The notes beneath the pieces were generated by a model. The model saw only the letters and a program-made list of their open reading frames with translations. It was not told the DNA's origin and made no database searches. Position numbers and translations under genes: made by a program. Of a stretch of 17,613 bases of DNA, positions 6,476 to 14,344 are shown piece by piece. Positions within the stretch are counted from its first letter, which is position 1; every line of letters starts with the position of its first letter. This stretch comes from Deltaproteobacteria bacterium (lineage in GTDB: Bacteria; Myxococcota_A; UBA796), in contig PALY01000002.1 in NCBI GenBank assembly GCA_002707085.1, positions 31,160-48,772 of the forward strand, written 5' to 3'.

Positions 6476-8421
6476 TTTTCAAGCCAATCGCTAAGCGCGT
6501 CGTGCCCTTCCGTTTCTCGATGCAGCACCATGTGTGGGTCATAATCCCAGCTTGCTTCTAGGGTGACGACATGGGCATCAGGCAACGCAGTAGCCAGTGC
6601 GTAGGATGTGAAATTGGGAACTTGGTGGTCGTCGATACCGATGAAAACGGTCGCAGGTAGCTGTTCGTCTCTCGCCACACTCATGGGGTCAGATGGGTCC
6701 ATCGTCCACTGAAACAACGTGATCGAAGGGTGAAGCCTATCGATATTGGACCAGGAGCTTTCTGGAAGTCCCAATGCAGCCCCAAGGACGGCCGGGGCAG
6801 TGATGGGGTCTGGAGGCGAAACCTGGAAGAGCGTGAATATTTGCTCGACCAGTTCATTTCCTAGATCGTCAATGAGTCCAGTATCAAGGAAGTAATGGCT
6901 CAATACACCTCCGGTGCCCGACAAGAACACGCTTTCCCAGACTTCGGGTTCGGGGGCGACCCCCAAGTTGCTGGTGACAGAGCCGAGTGAATGGCCAAAG
7001 CGTCGCACGCGATCCGTATCAATGGAGCCATCCGTCAGGGAGCTGTTGAGTTCAGTATCGATGAATCTCCGTACTGTATGACCATCAACTGCGGTTTGTC
7101 GTTGGTTGTCACGGAAAGCAGGAAGGTTGACGACATTGTAGAAACCAAGTGATCCCCCTGAAAAGCCTTCATCGATCAATGGAAACCTTGTTCCATAAAG
7201 GGGTGCGTCTCTTCCAAGAACCGCAAAGCCAGCTTGTGCGAATCGTTCAGCGAGCTTGGGTCCATCATCATGGACATTGAGGCGCTGTACAGAATTGTAT
7301 GCATGACCACCAGTTCCGTGATCCCAAACAACGATGGGTGCGTCTTCGATGGGAACTCCGGAATCATCTTTGGGAATCGATAAGACGAGTCGAACCATTT
7401 CCACGTCTGGTTCACCCGATGGAACCCCATTTTCGAAATCTATCCAGCCAGATTCTTCGTTGGTGTCGAAAATATGTTGGAGTCCTGGCTTCATGTATGG
7501 CCGGTCAGCCAGTCCGGAATAATTGAGCATGGGAATGGATGCTTGGTACACCGCCATTGGCCAGTCATTCAGTAAATCATGACTGTGATCGTTTTCACCG
7601 TTGTCCATACCGTAGAGAAAGGCTGTGTCTGTATCGCCATTCTCAAATGTCACGGTTGCAAGGGTGGCCTCTTCACCAGAGTCGGTCAGTCCAGGACTGT
7701 AATCGAGGTGGGTCACTCGTTGCCATTGGATATCGCCCCAATCGGGTGTTTCTCCAAGGCGCTCATCCACATCTGCATACAGTGCTGCGAGTTCACCGGT
7801 ACTGTCTTGGATCGTGAAGCTTGTGGACACGGCGGGCCGACCATCCACTCCAGCAAGAGAGAGCGCGTCCATAACTGCGGTGGGAGCAGACCAGCCATCG
7901 GCGGGAGTCACTCCCGCTGATTCCATGACCACTGCCACGAGTGTTGCACCAGGGCGTGGGGGGTAGCCAAGCGCGGGAGCGAATGCGAGCAGGTTGTCGG
8001 CCAAGAAAGGGTCATCGCCGGCTGAGGTAGTAAATCGCAGAGTGAGCGGAATCTGCTCTCCAGTCTCACTATCGATCAGCAGTACAGGGTCGGCTGGCGA
8101 ACCGGTCAAGACGGTGGGCAGATCAAGTGGTCCCTCAAAGCGAAAATACACAGCGCCATGATTCGCAAAACCTTGGCTGGTTTTTGAGATTCGATTCGCC
8201 CAGCCTCCGATGACATCGCGGGTCACCTCGCTGGGCGCCTCTGGGTATGCATCCAAATCGATGTGACCGGCTCCATCGAGCATTTCGTCTGACGGAAATG
8301 GCAGATCGAAAAAGTGTGTGGTGCGGGCTGGGTCAACGATTGCTGAGACAGAGTCTGGTGCGATCGACCCCGAGGAATTGGTACAGCCAAGACATAAAAT
8401 AGGTATCCAAATTTTCTTCAT
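6472..8421 (-). CDS. Lipase/esterase-like alpha/beta-hydrolase lipoprotein
   Basis: The protein has 649 residues. The signal peptide ends in the lipobox CLGC with the lipidated Cys at 13 and Thr at +2. Residues about 25-210 form an N-terminal domain starting with FFDLPFPSDE, a feature shared with N-terminal domains of bacterial virulence-factor lipases and similar large lipoprotein lipases. The hydrolase domain (about 360-649) shows an oxyanion-type HGTGG (368-372), a nucleophile elbow GHSLG with Ser478, an acid region GIDDHQVPN (Asp597 or 598) and a late His630 or His640. The triad therefore looks complete. A substrate cannot be read; esters or lipids are likely. Unlike the other lipoproteins here, it has no Asp-rich tether. 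Its stop (TAA, 6472-6474 on the opposite strand) interlocks with the TAG of the convergent cytochrome gene. No good ribosome binding site precedes the ATG. Confidence 0.88.
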   Translation of the reverse strand: MKKIWIPILCLGCTNSSGSIAPDSVSAIVDPARTTHFFDLPFPSDEMLDGAGHIDLDAYPEAPSEVTRDVIGGWANRISKTSQGFANHGAVYFRFEGPLDLPTVLTGSPADPVLLIDSETGEQIPLTLRFTTSAGDDPFLADNLLAFAPALGYPPRPGATLVAVVMESAGVTPADGWSAPTAVMDALSLAGVDGRPAVSTSFTIQDSTGELAALYADVDERLGETPDWGDIQWQRVTHLDYSPGLTDSGEEATLATVTFENGDTDTAFLYGMDNGENDHSHDLLNDWPMAVYQASIPMLNYSGLADRPYMKPGLQHIFDTNEESGWIDFENGVPSGEPDVEMVRLVLSIPKDDSGVPIEDAPIVVWDHGTGGHAYNSVQRLNVHDDGPKLAERFAQAGFAVLGRDAPLYGTRFPLIDEGFSGGSLGFYNVVNLPAFRDNQRQTAVDGHTVRRFIDTELNSSLTDGSIDTDRVRRFGHSLGSVTSNLGVAPEPEVWESVFLSGTGGVLSHYFLDTGLIDDLGNELVEQIFTLFQVSPPDPITAPAVLGAALGLPESSWSNIDRLHPSITLFQWTMDPSDPMSVARDEQLPATVFIGIDDHQVPNFTSYALATALPDAHVVTLEASWDYDPHMVLHRETEGHDALSDWLEN

Positions 8422-8439
8422 GGTGTAGGTCTAACCATG
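8419..8439 (-). promoter_or_regulatory. Inverted repeat enclosing the start codon of the lipase-like gene
   Basis: CATGGT (8419-8424) and ACCATG (8434-8439) form a perfect 6-bp inverted repeat with a 9-base loop. In the minus-strand mRNA the initiator AUG sits inside the stem, and there is no clear Shine-Dalgarno sequence. The hairpin could damp translation initiation. A 6-bp palindrome can arise by chance. Confidence 0.25.
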
Positions 8440-8470
8440 AAACCATAGATTTGGAGACGCAGATGGTGGC

Positions 8471-8482
8471 TGTTTACGCTAT
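8471..8482 (+). promoter_or_regulatory. Candidate promoter element, copy 2 (12-mer shared with 797-808)
   Basis: This is an identical TGTTTACGCTAT, 23 bases before the aminotransferase ATG. TTGGAG (8451-8456), an 18-base spacer and TACGCT (8475-8480) give a weak -35/-10 pair. TATGTT (8480-8485) is an alternative -10. It lies in the 84-base gap between divergent genes, so the same gap must also hold the promoter of the minus-strand lipase-like gene. Confidence 0.35.
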
Positions 8483-8495
8483 GTTCTGACCAGCC

Positions 8496-8500
8496 GGAGG
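8496..8500 (+). promoter_or_regulatory. Ribosome binding site of the aminotransferase gene
   Basis: GGAGG with 5 bases to ATG 8506 is a strong site that supports this start. Confidence 0.7.
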
Positions 8501-8505
8501 GCAAT

Positions 8506-10044
8506 ATGGCCGATCTTGTGGACGTCCGCACTGACCCAATTCTCACATGGATTCGTGAAGGAACCATCGGTCGTACTGCACGAATACCCACACCCTTTGG
8601 TAGTAAAAGGAAGCGGTATTTTGATCAGACTGCATCGGGACTGCCCTTTGCACCGATTGAAGATTTGATTCGGGATCAAGTGTTGCCGTACATGGCCAAT
8701 ACCCACACGGAAGCCAGTTTTACAGGGCGCTATATGACGACCCTGTACCGACAAGCACATGAGAAAGTTCGACTGGCATTGAATGCCAAAGATGACGATG
8801 CCATCGTTTTTTCGGGTTCTGGAGCCACTGGTGCCATCAACAAATTGATTGCTTGTATGGGCATGCGGATCCCTGACTCCTTGCAGTCTCAATATGGATG
8901 CACAGTCGCCATGGATGACGCGTCTCGGCCGGTAGTCATTCGGAGCCGAATGGAACACCATTCGAATGATTTGCCTTGGAGAGAGTCGATTGGTGTCACT
9001 GAATACATAGGCTACGACAAGCAAGGGCGCATCGACTGGCGCGAGTTGGATGCACTGCTGTCTCGTCCAGAACACAAAGATCGACCATTTAAGATTGGAA
9101 CGTTTTCGGCTGCGTCGAATGTGACTGGAATTTTATCGAATGTGGATGAGCTTGCTCGAGTGATGCATGCACACGGTGGCTATGCGTTCTTTGATTACGC
9201 TGCGGCTGCCCCGTATGTAGACATTGATATGCATCCGGATCCGGAAGATGAATGTAGGAAGGATGCTGTATTTTTGTCGGTACATAAGTTTGTAGGTGGT
9301 CCCCAAACTCCAGGTGTTTTGGCAGCAAATAAAGCCCTGTTTCGAACCGATGCCCCTGCTGAGCCGGGTGGCGGAACGGTTTTGTATACTAGCCCTTGGG
9401 AGTACCGTTACCTCGATGATGTTGAAGATCGAGAAGATGGTGGGACGCCCCCGATTGTCCAGGTGGTTCGTGCTGGATTGGTGTTTGACACCAAGGAACA
9501 GATAGGGATTGAACGCATCAAGGCGGTAGAACACCACTTTGTAGGTCGTGCAATTGATGCATGGAAAGACGATGACCGGATTCGTATTCTCGGTGACTTA
9601 GAAGCTCCGCGCATCGGTATTGTGAGCTTGATTCTGGACAATGGACGGCTTCATCACAATCTGGCTGTGCGCATGTTGAATGATTTGTATGGCATTCAGG
9701 TTCGGGGTGGATGCATGTGTGCAGGCACATATGGTCATGACCTGCTCGGGATTGATCAAAGTACGAGTGAAGGCATTCGATGTTCTCTCGACAAAGGAGA
9801 CATTGCATCGAAGCCAGGCTGGGTACGTTGTTCATTCTCTCCCGCTACATCAGAGGGTGAATTTCGCGTTCTCATAGATGCGGTTGCCCACATTGCCAAA
9901 GAGTGGCGCGGGTACGCAGAGAACTACTCTATGGATCCGGTGACCGCGGAATGGCATCACAACGATGACCCGAAGGACTTTCCTGCCCTGCGACTGGGGT
10001 CTGTACCCAAGGAGCCAATAGCAGACTTTAAGAGCGCGAAATAG
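8506..10044 (+). CDS. Class-V-fold PLP-dependent aminotransferase, cysteine-desulfurase-like
   Basis: The protein has 512 residues, longer than SufS/IscS (about 400). It is a soluble PLP enzyme of fold type I. Visible motifs: FDQTASGLP near the N-terminus (substrate-end strand), GSGATGAINKL (101-114, phosphate-binding turn), the His in RMEHHSND (stacks on PLP), the Asp in FFDYAAAAPY (Asp230, pairs with the pyridine nitrogen) and SVHKFVGGP with Lys261 as the Schiff-base lysine. The later loop RGGCMCAGTYGHDLL (Cys403, Cys405) occupies the place of the desulfurase active-site Cys loop. A sulfur- or selenium-transfer, lyase or related reaction is likely but the substrate is unknown. It sits alone ahead of pntA with a 90-base gap and no iscU/suf partner in view, so a housekeeping Fe-S role is doubtful. 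The strong ribosome binding site supports ATG 8506. Confidence 0.9.
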   Translation: MADLVDVRTDPILTWIREGTIGRTARIPTPFGSKRKRYFDQTASGLPFAPIEDLIRDQVLPYMANTHTEASFTGRYMTTLYRQAHEKVRLALNAKDDDAIVFSGSGATGAINKLIACMGMRIPDSLQSQYGCTVAMDDASRPVVIRSRMEHHSNDLPWRESIGVTEYIGYDKQGRIDWRELDALLSRPEHKDRPFKIGTFSAASNVTGILSNVDELARVMHAHGGYAFFDYAAAAPYVDIDMHPDPEDECRKDAVFLSVHKFVGGPQTPGVLAANKALFRTDAPAEPGGGTVLYTSPWEYRYLDDVEDREDGGTPPIVQVVRAGLVFDTKEQIGIERIKAVEHHFVGRAIDAWKDDDRIRILGDLEAPRIGIVSLILDNGRLHHNLAVRMLNDLYGIQVRGGCMCAGTYGHDLLGIDQSTSEGIRCSLDKGDIASKPGWVRCSFSPATSEGEFRVLIDAVAHIAKEWRGYAENYSMDPVTAEWHHNDDPKDFPALRLGSVPKEPIADFKSAK

Positions 10045-10124
10045 CCGATACATCCCCTGAAACATTCGATTTGAGTTTGCTGACGGAACCCATCGAAAAG
10101 CTGGTCGTGGTAGAAACAGCCGCT

Positions 10125-10129
10125 GGAGG
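10125..10129 (+). promoter_or_regulatory. Ribosome binding site of pntA
   Basis: GGAGG with 5 bases to ATG 10135. It lies at the end of the 90-base gap 10045-10134, in which I see no clear promoter or terminator hairpin, so read-through from the aminotransferase gene is possible. Confidence 0.7.
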
Positions 10130-10134
10130 CACCA

Positions 10135-11718
10135 ATGCGGGTCGGAATTCCAACCGAAGTACATCCGGGTGAACGCCGGGTTGCAGCAACGCCGGACACG
10201 GTCAAGAAACTCATTAAGTTGGGTTTCGAAGTCAGTGTGCAGGCTGGAGCTGGAGAAGGGGCGCGTCTGAGCGACGAAGCCTTTGAACAAGCGGGCGCAG
10301 AGATTGTGGCCGATGTGAACACTCTGTGGTCTACGGCCGACATTGTGTTGAAGGTTCGTGGTCCGGAGACGGACCCTGCGGACGGTACATCGGAAACGGA
10401 GCGTCTTAGAGATGGGGGTTGGTTGATTTCACTGATTCACCCCGCCATTAATGGCCCTCTCGTTGAGCGTTTGGCAGAGCGGAAGGCCACGGTCATCGCC
10501 CTTGACCAGATTCCACGAATCAGTCGAGCGCAGAAGATGGATGTTCTATCTTCGATGGCCAATATTGCTGGATACAGAGCGGTCATTGAGGCCGCCAATC
10601 ATTTTGGTTCGTTTTTCTCGGGACAAATCACAGCCGCAGGTCGGACACGTCCGGCCCAAGTCATGGTCATTGGAGCCGGTGTTGCGGGTCTGGCCGCCAT
10701 CGCCGCTGCTCGTGGCTTGGGTGCTGAAGTTCGTGCCTTTGATGTGCGGCTTGCAGCCAAAGAGCAGGTAGAGAGCTTGGGTGCCAAGTTCTTAGAGTTG
10801 GAGTTTCCTGCAGATGAATCGGGGGAGACGTCGGGTGGATACGCGAAAACGATGAGCAAAGAGTTCATTGACGCTGAGATGGAGCTGTTTCGCGCACAAG
10901 CCAAACAGGTCGACATCATTGTTACGACGGCTTTGATTCCCGGAAAGACAGCCCCGATATTGATCACCAAAGACATGGTGGAAAGCATGCGGTCTGGCTC
11001 GATTGTGGTCGATTTGGCTGCAGAACAAGGTGGAAACTGCGAATATACCCAGCCGGATCGAGCCATCGAGGTTCGCGGTGTGACGATTCTTGGATACACC
11101 GATCTCACCAGTCGTCTTGCGACTCAATCCAGTCAGCTTTTTGGAAGCAACCTGGTGAACTTGCTGAGCGATATGGTCAAGGATGGCGAATGCGTCATCG
11201 ATATGGAAGACGAGGTTGTTCGCAAATCGCTCGTACTGAAGGATGGTGTGGTCACCTGGCCCCCGCCACCAGATCCTGCGAAAGCCATCGCACCTCCACC
11301 CACTGCAGAGGTGCCCAAGCCCGTAGAACCAGAACCGACGGTTGCGGTATCGGAAGATAGCAAGTCCAGTATGTGGCCTTCGGTATTGGGTGTACTGGTC
11401 GGTGCTGCTGCCATTTGGATGGGCGCACAGGACGGTATGGACACCTTTGTGAGTCAGTTGACGGTCTTCGTACTCGCTTGTTTTGTTGGCTGGCAGGTGG
11501 TGTGGAACGTCACAGCTGCCCTACATACGCCTTTGATGAGTGTGACCAATGCCATCAGTGGCATCATTATCGTTGGTGGTTTGCTGCAAACAGGGGTCAG
11601 CGATCCCTTTGCTTCTCCAGCCGCCATCTTGGGTGCTGTGGCCATTCTGGTCGCATCCATCAACATCGCAGGGGGCTTTTTGGTCACCCAGCGAATGCTC
11701 GCAATGTTTCGGAAATAG
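10135..11718 (+). CDS. pntA: NAD(P) transhydrogenase subunit alpha (Re/Si-specific, proton-translocating)
   Basis: The protein has 527 residues, about the length of E. coli PntA (510), and aligns end to end with it from memory. With PntB it transfers hydride from NADH to NADP+ driven by the proton gradient at the inner membrane. Domain I (1 to about 380) carries the start MRVGIPTE, the catalytic-contact loop RISRAQKMD (Arg131, Gln133, Asp136), the NAD-binding glycine loop GAGVAG (180-185) and AFDVR (Asp203). A Pro-rich linker (about 376-400) leads to the domain II helices (about 413-515) with [22 protein letters not shown]. Alpha1 and alpha2 are fused into one chain, as in enterobacteria, not split as in Rhodospirillum rubrum. 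The strong ribosome binding site supports ATG 10135. pntB follows after 9 bases. Confidence 0.98.
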   Translation: MRVGIPTEVHPGERRVAATPDTVKKLIKLGFEVSVQAGAGEGARLSDEAFEQAGAEIVADVNTLWSTADIVLKVRGPETDPADGTSETERLRDGGWLISLIHPAINGPLVERLAERKATVIALDQIPRISRAQKMDVLSSMANIAGYRAVIEAANHFGSFFSGQITAAGRTRPAQVMVIGAGVAGLAAIAAARGLGAEVRAFDVRLAAKEQVESLGAKFLELEFPADESGETSGGYAKTMSKEFIDAEMELFRAQAKQVDIIVTTALIPGKTAPILITKDMVESMRSGSIVVDLAAEQGGNCEYTQPDRAIEVRGVTILGYTDLTSRLATQSSQLFGSNLVNLLSDMVKDGECVIDMEDEVVRKSLVLKDGVVTWPPPPDPAKAIAPPPTAEVPKPVEPEPTVAVSEDSKSSMWPSVLGVLVGAAAIWMGAQDGMDTFVSQLTVFVLACFVGWQVVWNVTAALHTPLMSVTNAISGIIIVGGLLQTGVSDPFASPAAILGAVAILVASINIAGGFLVTQRMLAMFRK

Positions 11719-11722
11719 GAGG
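11717..11722 (+). promoter_or_regulatory. Ribosome binding site of pntB, overlapping the pntA stop
   Basis: A perfect AGGAGG begins inside the pntA stop codon (TAG, 11716-11718) with 5 bases to ATG 11728, favouring coupled translation of the two subunits. Confidence 0.8.
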
Positions 11723-11727
11723 CGGAC

Positions 11728-13164
11728 ATGGAAAATCTTCATCAATCCGCAGAAGCTGCTGCCCAAGCCAAGTTGGCAGTACCGTATCTGATAGCGGGTA
11801 TTTTATTCATTATGTCTTTGGGTGGTCTTTCCAGCCAAGAGACTGCGCGTCGTGGAAATTTCTACGGCATTCTTGGGATGATCATTGCGACGGTTGCGAC
11901 GTTTATGCAGCCGGACATGGTTGTAAATGAACTGTTGATAGGCGCGATGGTTCTCGGTTGTGTGATCGGTGGCGTGTTGGCTGCTCGCGTCGTCATGACT
12001 GGGATGCCACAGTTGGTTGCGATCCTTCATAGTTTTGTGGGTCTTGCCGCCGTTCTTGTGGGCATATCGACCTACATGTCTCATCCTGATGGTGGAACTG
12101 TTCACGGCATCGAAGTGTGGCTTGGTGTAGCGATTGGATCCATTACTTTTACAGGGTCGGTGATTGCATGGGCCAAGTTGCGTGGTTCGATGTCTGGAAC
12201 GCCACTGCTGCTTCCAGGTCGTCACTTGTTGAATCTGATTGCGCTGGTGGCGGTCATCGCTATGGCCGTTCCATTCATTCAAGAGGGCCATACCGCTCAA
12301 ATGTGGGGTATTCTTCAGGGTGAAGCGCTGCTGTACATCATGACTGGAATCACAGCCTTGCTGGGAATCCATTTGGTCATGGCCATTGGTGGGGCAGATA
12401 TGCCCGTCGTGGTGTCGTTGCTCAATAGCTATTCGGGCTGGGCTGCGGCTGCGGCTGGCTTCATGCTGAACAACAATGCTCTGATCATTACAGGCGCCCT
12501 CGTTGGCTCCTCGGGTGCGATTTTGTCTTTCATCATGTGCAAGGCGATGAACCGGTCGATTTGGAATGTTGTTTTTGGTGGCTTTGGTACCGGAGATTCA
12601 GCACCAGCACCTTCTTCCCAAGGCTCGCAAGGCGAGATTATTGAAGCCGATCATGACCAGGTTTCAGATGCGCTTGCAAATGCGAAAAGTGTCGTGATTG
12701 TACCGGGCTACGGCATGGCAGTAGCGCGCGCCCAGCACCTGGTGAACGACCTTAGCGGGATGCTGGCGGAACGCGGTGTACTGGTACGCTACGCAATCCA
12801 CCCTGTTGCGGGCCGGTTGCCGGGTCATATGAATGTGCTGTTGGCAGAAGCCGGCGTTTCATACGACATGGTTCTGGAAATGGAAGAAATCAACGATGAT
12901 TTCCCCAAGACGGACGTGGTTTTGGTGATCGGGGCGAATGACATCGTGAACCCAGGAGCACAGACCGACGCTTCCAGTCCCATTTACGGTATGCCGGTGT
13001 TGGAAGCGTGGAAGTCAGAGACAGTTGTGGTACTCAAACGCGGAATGGGGGCCGGGTATGCCGGTGTCGCAAATCCCTTGTTTTTCCATGAAAATACGTG
13101 GATGTTGTTTGGAGATGCCAGAGAATCGATTCAGAGTCTCGTAGGTAAATTGCGGGAGTCTTGA
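11728..13164 (+). CDS. pntB: NAD(P) transhydrogenase subunit beta
   Basis: The protein has 478 residues; E. coli PntB has 462. The N-terminal part (about 17-290) is domain II membrane helices and includes the channel His101 in [13 protein letters not shown], which matches the proton-pathway His of the E. coli subunit. A linker (about 288-305, rich in Ser, Pro and Gln) joins the NADP(H)-binding domain III, with [10 protein letters not shown] (327-336), [28 protein letters not shown] (Asp405) and [16 protein letters not shown]. All hallmark motifs are intact, so the enzyme should be functional. It lies directly after pntA. The next gene, a lipoprotein unrelated to transhydrogenase, starts one base after the stop, so the transcript evidently continues. 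Confidence 0.98.
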   Translation: MENLHQSAEAAAQAKLAVPYLIAGILFIMSLGGLSSQETARRGNFYGILGMIIATVATFMQPDMVVNELLIGAMVLGCVIGGVLAARVVMTGMPQLVAILHSFVGLAAVLVGISTYMSHPDGGTVHGIEVWLGVAIGSITFTGSVIAWAKLRGSMSGTPLLLPGRHLLNLIALVAVIAMAVPFIQEGHTAQMWGILQGEALLYIMTGITALLGIHLVMAIGGADMPVVVSLLNSYSGWAAAAAGFMLNNNALIITGALVGSSGAILSFIMCKAMNRSIWNVVFGGFGTGDSAPAPSSQGSQGEIIEADHDQVSDALANAKSVVIVPGYGMAVARAQHLVNDLSGMLAERGVLVRYAIHPVAGRLPGHMNVLLAEAGVSYDMVLEMEEINDDFPKTDVVLVIGANDIVNPGAQTDASSPIYGMPVLEAWKSETVVVLKRGMGAGYAGVANPLFFHENTWMLFGDARESIQSLVGKLRES

Positions 13165-13165
13165 G

Positions 13166-14344
13166 ATGCGTTCATTGTGGTTGATTCTTTGTCTGACGGC
13201 ATGTGCGGCATCCGACAAACAAGAGGATACCGCTGCTGAACTGGGCGATTCGGACGCAGATTCGGACGCAGGTGCGGATTCAGATTCGGACACAGACTCG
13301 GATGACACTGGTGACGGAGAGGGGCCTGATATTTGGTACCCAGCCGATCAGGCGGGTCCGTTTAAGGTCGGCACGACTGAACTGAGCTTTGTGGGCCAAA
13401 CGGGTGTCGAGATGAGAGTGCAGGTGTGGTATCCGACCACGGAAAATACAACGATGCTGCATCAATACGATGGTCTATACATGGACACCGCACTGGATGT
13501 ACCTGTCCCTGACTGTTCCGCGGTCCGACCGGTGATGGCCTTTTCTCATGGAAACCAGGGGATGCGCTGGCAAAGTACGTTTTTGACGGAGTGGATGGCG
13601 ACGCACGGTTTCGTTGTGATTGCGCCTGATCACACGGGCAATACCACATTTGACTACACGGTAGAACGTTTGCCTGAAATGGTGTTTCGTCGTCCCCTGG
13701 ATATCAAAGACGCCGTGGACTGGTTGTTTGGTGTGGGTGGACAAGAGGCCGGGTTGGTCGATTGTTTGGATGAAACCAACGGCTATGCTGTGACCGGTCA
13801 CTCCTTTGGTGGATACACCGCGACAGCAGTGGGTGGTGCAGACTTTGACTATGAAGCATCCGTCGCTTTTTGCGAGGCTGCGGGTGGCTGGCTTTGTGAC
13901 GAGTTTCAAGCTTGGGTTGAAGAACACCCAGAGGCTGAGACGATGTCTCTAAAGGATGAACGTGTGTGGGCGTCTATCCCTCTGGCCCCAGCAGGTTTTG
14001 AGGTGTTGGGTGCGGGTGCAGCCAGTGCGGAAGTACCTTTCTTGGTATTGGGAGCAGAATGGGACAATGCGACTCCGATGGCCACGCAGGTTCGACCCAT
14101 CTATGAGGCGTTGGGCAGCGAGGTAAAGCATATGGGAATGCTCAAGGAGTCAGGCCATATGATTTTCTCTATGGCATGTCAGTTGACGGACTTTCCGGAG
14201 TGTTTTGAACCGTATTTAAGCTACGAGCAGGGACACCCTGAACTTCAAACGGTGATCACAGCCTTTCTTCAAATGGTGCAAGGGAACCCCGATGCAGCCG
14301 ATTATTTTCCAACAGATTCCGATCTGTGGGAATGGGAAGGCTGA
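13166..14344 (+). CDS. Lipoprotein hydrolase resembling platelet-activating-factor acetylhydrolase / dienelactone hydrolase
   Basis: The protein has 392 residues. A very short signal peptide ends in LTAC with the lipidated Cys at 13 and Ala at +2. An acidic tether (about 28-49) alternates Asp with Ser, Ala and Thr and closes with DDTG. The catalytic domain starts with a beta-rich segment (VQVWYPT) typical of PAF-acetylhydrolase-like enzymes. It has the oxyanion-side SHGN (127-130), the nucleophile elbow GHSFG (Ser213), an acid in LGAEWDNATP (Asp300) and the His in ESGHMIF (His331), so the triad is complete. Likely action: hydrolysis of a short-chain ester or small carbonyl substrate at the cell surface; substrate unknown. 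GGGAG (13154-13158) gives a 7-base spacing to ATG 13166. The gene starts 1 base after pntB and ends flush against the next start, so the three are almost certainly one transcript. Confidence 0.9.
   Translation: MRSLWLILCLTACAASDKQEDTAAELGDSDADSDAGADSDSDTDSDDTGDGEGPDIWYPADQAGPFKVGTTELSFVGQTGVEMRVQVWYPTTENTTMLHQYDGLYMDTALDVPVPDCSAVRPVMAFSHGNQGMRWQSTFLTEWMATHGFVVIAPDHTGNTTFDYTVERLPEMVFRRPLDIKDAVDWLFGVGGQEAGLVDCLDETNGYAVTGHSFGGYTATAVGGADFDYEASVAFCEAAGGWLCDEFQAWVEEHPEAETMSLKDERVWASIPLAPAGFEVLGAGAASAEVPFLVLGAEWDNATPMATQVRPIYEALGSEVKHMGMLKESGHMIFSMACQLTDFPECFEPYLSYEQGHPELQTVITAFLQMVQGNPDAADYFPTDSDLWEWEG
13247..13312 (+). repeat. Short degenerate hexanucleotide array coding for the Asp-Ser/Ala/Thr tether
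   Basis: Units of GAC or GAT plus TCG, GCA, TCA or ACA code for alternating Asp with Ser, Ala or Thr. The array is shorter and much less uniform than those at 2130-2246 and 3158-3259, yet it sits at the same place behind a lipobox and ends in the same DDTG as the one at 3158-3259. Confidence 0.7.
14334..14340 (+). promoter_or_regulatory. Ribosome binding site that supports a GTG start
   Basis: GGGAAGG lies inside the 3' end of the lipoprotein gene, 4 bases before GTG 14345. The stop TGA (14342-14344) directly abuts this GTG, so translation is likely coupled. Confidence 0.6.

Noticed and set aside
6471..6495. Possible terminator hairpin (CTTAG ... CTAAG) at the convergent gene ends
   Set aside because: A 5-bp AT-rich stem with a 15-base loop and no T-tract after it is too weak to call.
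10045..10134. Possible promoter in front of pntA (TTGAGT at 10071-10076)
   Set aside because: No acceptable -10 hexamer is found at 16-18 bases. Read-through from the aminotransferase gene explains the layout equally well.
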